64,000 bases of DNA from Ectobius pallidus. Its lineage: Eukaryota; Arthropoda; Insecta; Blattodea; Ectobiidae. Positions 58,737-64,000 of the stretch are shown here, one piece after another; position 1 is the stretch's first letter, and each line of letters opens with the position of its first letter. The stretch is from contig CAXKWD010000007.1 of NCBI GenBank assembly GCA_964059195.1, positions 55,527,620 to 55,591,619 of the forward strand, written 5' to 3'. The translations under genes were made by a program, and so were the position numbers. The notes under the pieces are model-generated. The model was not told where the DNA came from, did not search any database, and saw only the letters and a list, made by a program, of their open reading frames with translations.

Positions 58737-59382
58737 TGTCGTATCCCAGGGCCCTATATTTATTCTGACACCTTTTACCCCGGGACACGATTTATCAGGA
58801 TGGCTCAAAATATATATTTGCATCTTAACCACGAGGACAAGGGCAAGGAACGGAACATCTCCATGCGCAAATCACAAAAGCTAGTTTTACCCAAAATAAC
58901 AAAATGACTAGGTTTATTAATATTAAAATAAATTGAAATTACATAGTGTACTTACATACTGACTTCATGATGAATAACACACAAATTAAAATAAACTTGC
59001 ACCGGGGTGCTGTCGATCCAGTCGTGAAGAATGTAGAGTAGCAAGAGGGCCGAACTGGTCAGTCCGCCCGTTTTATAACATCGTGCGTCAATACGTCTAT
59101 CCATTTGGCACCCATGACGTTTCAAACCAAAACTCCTTACTTGCAATTTCCTTTTCCGCGTATTTCTTAACTTTACTACTTTAAAATACTTATTTCGTAT
59201 TTCGCAATTACTAGACTGTCAACCACCTTTGAAATGCAATTCCGCAAATCATCAACAAGTTATGAATACCTTGTGCAACGCTAAGTTGACACTTATATTT
59301 CCTGGTTTACCCAGCCCAATGTCTGGCCTGTTTGCGATCCATTTAGAGGGTCTGGTTTCCAAATTTTTAAGATATTACATCA
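58737..59382 (-). repeat. Inferred 3' LTR of the Gypsy-type element
   Basis: On the minus strand the sequence after the purine tract starts TGATGTAATATC and would end ...GGGATACGACA, giving a 646-bp LTR with TG...CA ends. The lower boundary coincides exactly with the point where the neighbouring element's inverted end stops matching, suggesting insertion there. AATAAA lies near 58912 on the minus strand. The 5' LTR is outside the window, so the limits cannot be confirmed by comparison. Confidence 0.5.
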
Positions 59383-59392
59383 CTCCCCCCCT
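59383..59392 (-). promoter_or_regulatory. Gypsy polypurine tract
   Basis: AGGGGGGGAG on the minus strand sits immediately before TGATGTAA, the proposed LTR start. It is the right place and composition for plus-strand priming. Confidence 0.6.
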
Positions 59393-59827
59393 AGCTCGAA
59401 TCCGCCTTAGCTGGATTCGAACGGGTGTGTGTGTATCCGTTCGTCGATTTGTTGATACTTTCCATTTATTTATTTCTTTATTTATTTCTTATTTGTAATA
59501 TTGTGCTCGTTGTTGCATATCTGGGATGCTGTCTGTTGCTGCGTTGATTGCAACAGAGATGGTTGAGAGTAGCTAACACATTAAAATTTACTACGATTAC
59601 TTTTCTCATTAATATTTTTTTTTTCTTTACAACGTTACCCTTGGGAACGAATTGACGCCTACACATTTTATTTAAATTAATCATTGTTTCTTTCTTTTTT
59701 TTCCTTAATTAATTTTGTTACTAGTTCATTCTAATTCTATTTCCCCTAACCTGCCTAATGCAAAATTCAGTTTAATTCTAATAAAAAAATTCCTTTTTAA
59801 AAAAAATTCCCTTTAAAAAAATCCCTT
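59393..59827 (-). other. Untranslated stretch between env and 3' LTR
   Basis: T- and A-rich on the plus strand, with no gene seen. A small hairpin (CGAATCC/GGATTCG, 59397-59419) lies next to the purine tract. Confidence 0.5.
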
Positions 59828-60096
59828 TTATATAATTCCTGCGCCCGTGAAGACTGGCTTCACCTTAATATTACTTGGTTCTTGGCTTGTTTCTTGTATG
59901 ACATCGCCTGGAATTGTCGAATTTGCACTTTTCTCTCTTGGCTGTGCAGATTGCGTAGTTGGTACGGAATTTGCAAAGTCAGCGACCTTGGTCTGGTGAT
60001 TCTTAATGCTATGTGTCTTCTTCCTGCTGGTCCGAAGATACTGTATAACATACAAAACAATGGCTATTAGTAAAATGACAAATAACTTACAATATT
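59828..60096 (-). pseudogene. env C-terminus (transmembrane and tail) in shifted frame
   Basis: This frame encodes a hydrophobic stretch (LFVILLIAIVLYVI) followed by basic residues (RTSRKK) and a ~65-residue polar tail, as expected for the membrane anchor and cytoplasmic tail of an envelope protein. It lies one base out of frame with the main env ORF. The change maps to a run of five C on the minus strand (60097-60101), where the upstream frame soon meets a stop. Confidence 0.6.
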
Positions 60097-60914
60097 GGGG
60101 GTAATAAGTATGAGCTTAATATGCCGGCTGCTGTTGAATCAACTGCCATTCTAAATTGAATCAAATCGTGTTGAACTTGTTTTAACGTATCCGCCATAAT
60201 CTGCAAATTTGTTAGCAAATCCATATTTTTCATGACTAAATTTATTTCGAAAAATACGTCTTCTGTAACGTTATCTAACACATGCAATGTTGTATTTAAT
60301 ATTTTGGAAAACTTGTTTAAATTAATGCAATTTTGTTCTACTCTATCTGCAGTCTTGTTTACATATGTAATTTGCTGTTTCATTAAGTCAATTATTTTTT
60401 CATTTGTTTGGGTTAATGACTCTATCTGGTGATTTATTCTGTGCCTGTCTGTTGAATCTAATACACCGAACAATATTTTTAAAGTTAATCCACCCAAATT
60501 TATAAGTCCTCTTTTTGTTCTACCCTCCGAATAAAATAATTCGTCATCAATTTCTACTACTTTTATCTGCAAACTTTGTAATTCGTGCTCCAACCTTCGC
60601 AATGAAATTTGAACTGTTTTTTTCGACATTTCTGTTAAAGCCTCATACATCTGAAAATTCATGAAATCTGGTTTCTTTACCGTATGCTTGACATTATTTA
60701 TTTGTTCTGTCATATTCTCTAAAATTTCGTAATATTGTTCTAACGAAAAATCTAAAACAATCGACCATTTGTTAGCTGACAACAATATTTCTTGTTGTTT
60801 TAAAAAAACAAGTCCCTTATTTAATTCCTGCTGTTGTTGGACGTTCACTCCCTTCCCTGATATTGTTGATAAGGCGACGATCCATATACAGATGAAACCT
60901 GGAAAACAAAACAT
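60087..60914 (-). CDS. env: Baculovirus-F/errantivirus-like envelope protein, truncated
   Basis: This 275-residue frame begins with a hydrophobic signal peptide (about residues 1-20). It has a furin-type site RTKR at 132-135, followed by a fusion-peptide-like GLINLGGLTLKILFGVLD, and then a long heptad-rich, asparagine-glycosylatable coiled-coil region. This order is that of the F-type fusion proteins shared by baculoviruses and insect errantiviruses. Family members usually have a further cysteine-rich ectodomain before the membrane anchor. Here it is missing, only one cysteine (QNCINL) is seen after the cleavage site, and the anchor lies out of frame just downstream. The ORF follows pol by 6 bp. 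The product is probably non-functional. Confidence 0.75.
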   Translation of the reverse strand: MFCFPGFICIWIVALSTISGKGVNVQQQQELNKGLVFLKQQEILLSANKWSIVLDFSLEQYYEILENMTEQINNVKHTVKKPDFMNFQMYEALTEMSKKTVQISLRRLEHELQSLQIKVVEIDDELFYSEGRTKRGLINLGGLTLKILFGVLDSTDRHRINHQIESLTQTNEKIIDLMKQQITYVNKTADRVEQNCINLNKFSKILNTTLHVLDNVTEDVFFEINLVMKNMDLLTNLQIMADTLKQVQHDLIQFRMAVDSTAAGILSSYLLPPIL

Positions 60915-60920
60915 TTATTT

Positions 60921-63900
60921 TTATCTTGGTCTTAAATTATACTTTGTAGTATTTCCCTCCTCCCTTGATTTTTCCACCATTTCTTTCGAAGTTGAAGCCT
61001 GACTTATATCCCTAGGCCTAAAATTATATCTAGTTTGAACTTCCGGGTATTCTGTAGGTAGTACGTCATTTCCGCGTGTTAATGTCAGTTTATCAAGATT
61101 GGCAGACGGAGGAATGTCTTCTCCTAATTTCAATTTCTCTTTTAGCAAACTTAATGGCAATTCGTCTTCGTCAACATCTTCTGTCTTTGTCTGTACTTGC
61201 TCCTTGTCCATGTTTGTTAAGTCTATCTGGTTATCAGTCATAGTGTCGAATTCCCATGCTCCCGGGACGATATGCAAGTCATATGTACTATTATTATCTT
61301 TCTTCTCTGCTTGTTCTTGCTTCTCCCTATTCCTGTACTGCCCCGCGCCTGCGTACTGTACGTTTACGGCCTCTTCTTCTTTCTCCTCCTTATTGCTATG
61401 TCCGTCACGACTCAGTAACGCTCCGGTTCCCGATGTGTCATGCATTTCTTTGCCCTCTTGATTATTAAACTGCTGTGTCTTACACAATTTCAATCTGTTC
61501 ACATGAACTACAGACATTGTGCCGTCTTGCGCTTTAATTTTATAATTCACTGGATTGATTCTTGATTCATAAAATGGTCCAACAAATTTTTTTGAAAGTT
61601 TCTTTGAAACGCCTTTCTTCAAAGCTGTGGAGTGTAGCAACACTTCATCTCCGACTTTTATTTCACTGTTTTGTGTTTTATTCTTTGCATTGTACTGCGT
61701 CACCTGTTTGTGGGTTGCTTCTTCCAAATTTTCCCGTACTTTTCCATAAACTTCTTCCAACTTCTTTGCTAATTCTTTTACGTCATCTTGTTCAAATTCC
61801 TCTATCTGAAATTTCGGTATGACATTTTCTGCAAATGGTAACTCCATTTCCCTCCCATGCAGCAAAAAATAAGGGGAATATCCCGTTGTTGTGTGTGGTG
61901 TACTTCGCAAAGCTAACTGTATTATTGGAACATACGAATCCCAGTCTCTTTGGTCCTTTGTTACAAAGTGCGACAGCATGTCTGCCATTGTATGATGCGT
62001 TCTTTCGACTGCGCCATTACACATGGGATGATACGCACTAGTTTGAAGTTTATTTATATGTAACAACTTACAAACTTCCTTGAACAATTTTGACGTGAAG
62101 TTACGCCCTTTGTCCGTAATCAAATTCTGAGGCGTTCCGTGACGTGCTATAATATTATAAACAAATGCTTTAGCTACCGTTTCCGCTGTTTGGTCCGGAA
62201 TTGGTATAGCTTCTGTATACTTGGAAAATGCGTCAACAAAAGTTAGTAAATACACATTTCCTCTAATTGAGGTGGGTAAAGGTCCAACGATATCCATATG
62301 TACTCTTTGGAATGGTTTTAATGCTGGTTCAAATGATTGTAATGGAGCTACGTTGCTTTTGCCTGGTTTTCTAGAATTACACGACATGCATTCGGCAACG
62401 TATGTTTGAATTTCTTGTTTCATGCCTGGCCAGTAAAATCTTGACTTAATTAAGTCATATGTTTTAACTTGACCTTGGTGAGCAGCAAACGGTGTGTCAT
62501 GAAAATTTTCCAAAATGGACTTTCTCATAGGCTTTGGTACAACTAACCGAGGTTCTGATTTCCCTTCTTTGTAAAATAAAATCCCATTTTCATCTAATCT
62601 AAATTTCTTTGTGTCTTGTACCCATTCTGTATATTTTGGTTCCGCTAATTGTAAATTTCTTACTGATTTGGCTTCTTTAGCAGTTTGTACTGTGTTTACC
62701 ATTATTCTAGAAAGAGAATCTACATTACTAATTGATTTTCCTGGCTTGTACTGTACTGTGAACTTAAATTCTGACAACCTTATAGCCCATCTTACTAGCC
62801 TTGAATTTGGATCTTGCAATGAAAATAACCATTTCAGTGCGGCGTGATCTGTGACAGCAATAAATTCATTTCCATACAGGTAACATCTAAAATGTTTAGT
62901 AGCCCAAACCAATGCTAATAATTCCCGTTCCGTAGTGGAAAAATTTTGTTCACTTTTAGACAAAACTCGTGATGCATAAGCTACCGAGTGTTCTATATCT
63001 CCTTCTTTTTGTGCCAATACAGCTCCTAGTGCGAAACTCGAACTATCCGTACTCAGAATAAAGGATTTATTGAAATTCGGGTACCTTAATATCGGATCTT
63101 TGCATAGTGCCTTTCTAAGCTTGTCAAATGCGTCTTGTGGTTTTCCCCACTTAAATTTTTCCTCCTTTCTTGTTAAGTCTGAGAGGGGTTTTGCAATGTG
63201 TGCGAAACTTGGTATATGTCTTCTATAATAACCGGCTAGGCCCAAAAATGATCTAACCTGTTTCTGTGTCTTTGGAATAGGGTACTTTTCGATAGCTTGA
63301 ATTTTTACCGGGTCTGGAAGTATGCCTTGCTGGTTTACAATGTGCCCAAGATATTCAACTTGTTCTACCGCAAATTTACATTTACGTGGGTGCGCTTTTA
63401 GATTGGCTTCTCTTAATCTCTCTAAAATTTCGGACAGTTTTTCTGCATGTTCTTCTATTGAAGATCCATGAATGATTATGTCGTCTAAGTAACAGTAGCA
63501 CGATAGGCCTTTTAGTCCTGTCAATACAGTGTCCATGAGCCTACAAAATGTCAAAGGCGCCCCTGATAGACCAAAAGGCATTCTCTGGAACTCGAACGAT
63601 CCAAATTGAGTCTGGAAACTTGTCTTTTCTTTATCTTTTTCCTCAATTTCCACTTGCCAATATCCTGATTGTAAATCTAGTTTGCTAAAATATCTGGTAC
63701 CTGCTAAGCCTTCCAAAGTTTCTGTAATGTTAGGCAAAGGGTATGTGTCTCCATGAGTGACCGAATTTAACCCTCTATAGTCAATACAGACCCTTAATTT
63801 ATCTGTCTCGTCTGGGCTCTTTTTTGGCACTAGAACAATTGGTGCATTCCACGGGGAAGTTGAGGGACGTATAACATTTTTTTGTAACATGTCGTCCAGC

Positions 63901-64000
63901 ATATCTTTAACTTTTTCCTTGTATTTATACGGTATTGGGTAAGGTTTTTTCTTAACAGGAGGTGCATTGCCTGTTTCAATACGATGTTTAATTACACTAG
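60921..64000 (-). CDS. pol: Gypsy-type pol polyprotein (5' end beyond window)
   Basis: The frame is open from the window edge; the Met at 63902 is internal, since typical upstream residues (HRIETG, PYPIP) are still in frame. Reading from the N-side: a reverse transcriptase with KLRVCIDYRGLN, FSKLDLQSGY, MPFGLSGAP and catalytic YLDD (63480-63491); an RNase H with STDSSSFALGAVLAQ; and an integrase with an HHCC finger, HMDIVGPLP, ITDKGRNF and NGAVERTHH as the D-D-E residues, and a GPF/Y module (KFVGPFYESRINPVNYKI). About 200 residues of acidic, low-complexity tail follow and end YNLRPR. No chromodomain is seen. No stops are present in the visible part. Protease and gag lie outside the window. 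Confidence 0.93.
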   Translation of the reverse strand, partial: SVIKHRIETGNAPPVKKKPYPIPYKYKEKVKDMLDDMLQKNVIRPSTSPWNAPIVLVPKKSPDETDKLRVCIDYRGLNSVTHGDTYPLPNITETLEGLAGTRYFSKLDLQSGYWQVEIEEKDKEKTSFQTQFGSFEFQRMPFGLSGAPLTFCRLMDTVLTGLKGLSCYCYLDDIIIHGSSIEEHAEKLSEILERLREANLKAHPRKCKFAVEQVEYLGHIVNQQGILPDPVKIQAIEKYPIPKTQKQVRSFLGLAGYYRRHIPSFAHIAKPLSDLTRKEEKFKWGKPQDAFDKLRKALCKDPILRYPNFNKSFILSTDSSSFALGAVLAQKEGDIEHSVAYASRVLSKSEQNFSTTERELLALVWATKHFRCYLYGNEFIAVTDHAALKWLFSLQDPNSRLVRWAIRLSEFKFTVQYKPGKSISNVDSLSRIMVNTVQTAKEAKSVRNLQLAEPKYTEWVQDTKKFRLDENGILFYKEGKSEPRLVVPKPMRKSILENFHDTPFAAHQGQVKTYDLIKSRFYWPGMKQEIQTYVAECMSCNSRKPGKSNVAPLQSFEPALKPFQRVHMDIVGPLPTSIRGNVYLLTFVDAFSKYTEAIPIPDQTAETVAKAFVYNIIARHGTPQNLITDKGRNFTSKLFKEVCKLLHINKLQTSAYHPMCNGAVERTHHTMADMLSHFVTKDQRDWDSYVPIIQLALRSTPHTTTGYSPYFLLHGREMELPFAENVIPKFQIEEFEQDDVKELAKKLEEVYGKVRENLEEATHKQVTQYNAKNKTQNSEIKVGDEVLLHSTALKKGVSKKLSKKFVGPFYESRINPVNYKIKAQDGTMSVVHVNRLKLCKTQQFNNQEGKEMHDTSGTGALLSRDGHSNKEEKEEEAVNVQYAGAGQYRNREKQEQAEKKDNNSTYDLHIVPGAWEFDTMTDNQIDLTNMDKEQVQTKTEDVDEDELPLSLLKEKLKLGEDIPPSANLDKLTLTRGNDVLPTEYPEVQTRYNFRPRDISQASTSKEMVEKSREEGNTTKYNLRPR

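Noticed and set aside
58656..58907. 83-codon frame near the inferred LTR
   Set aside because: Spans the element/LTR boundary and has no recognisable domain.

Overview
The window looks like arthropod, probably insect, repeat-rich intergenic chromatin. It is AT-rich and holds no recognisable host gene. Every supported coding region belongs to a transposable element. The reasons for 'insect' are indirect: a Gypsy-type element with a baculovirus-F/errantivirus-like env, a copia element whose primer-binding site matches the half-tRNA(iMet) type known from Drosophila copia, and RNase H-bearing non-LTR and ISL2EU-type DNA elements. No species can be named from sequence reading alone.

Layout. Positions 1-1883 hold no gene and may be the 5' part or flank of the next element. 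1884 to about 5760 is a non-LTR retrotransposon (endonuclease, reverse transcriptase, RNase H, C-terminal zinc knuckle) whose ORF2 is split by one frame change near 3014-3164. 5774-38142 is a head-to-tail array of nine units of about 3.37-3.73 kb. Each unit is bounded by inverted ends of the type GGGGTCGTATTCTGTAAC, has no long ORF, and carries a conserved candidate two-exon mini-ORF near its left end. Five units also carry a spacer of about 310 bp. The array has higher-order structure: units 3-5 recur as units 7-9 at an offset of about 14.46 kb. 38143-39634 is a patchwork with the 3' end of a second LINE on the minus strand.

A tenth unit (from 39635) is broken twice. First, a 6.75-kb ISL2EU-type DNA transposon (39931-46682) with AT target duplication contains THAP and YqaJ coding remnants and a 4.8-kb foldback palindrome. 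Second, a complete copia element (47161-51903) has LTRs that look identical and an intact 1322-residue polyprotein. Unit 10 ends at 54566 and abuts, tail to tail, an inverted partial unit 11 (54567-57486). Unit 11 is interrupted by a 499-bp SINE-like insertion with a 10-bp target duplication and two tRNA-Asn-like modules in opposite orientation. A 1.25-kb inverted-terminal-repeat element rich in a GTCATCCACATG motif follows (57487-58736). The window closes with the 3' portion of a minus-strand Gypsy/errantivirus-like element: inferred LTR, polypurine tract, frameshifted env, and pol running off the window end.

The elements are nested and give a relative history. The array units are oldest, then the inverted duplication, then the ISL2EU/foldback and SINE-like insertions, with copia as the clearest recent event. 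There is no evidence of a cooperative host system. The most unusual features are the transposon-based tandem array with its mini-ORF, the palindrome-bearing THAP/YqaJ element, and the tRNA-containing foldback insertion.
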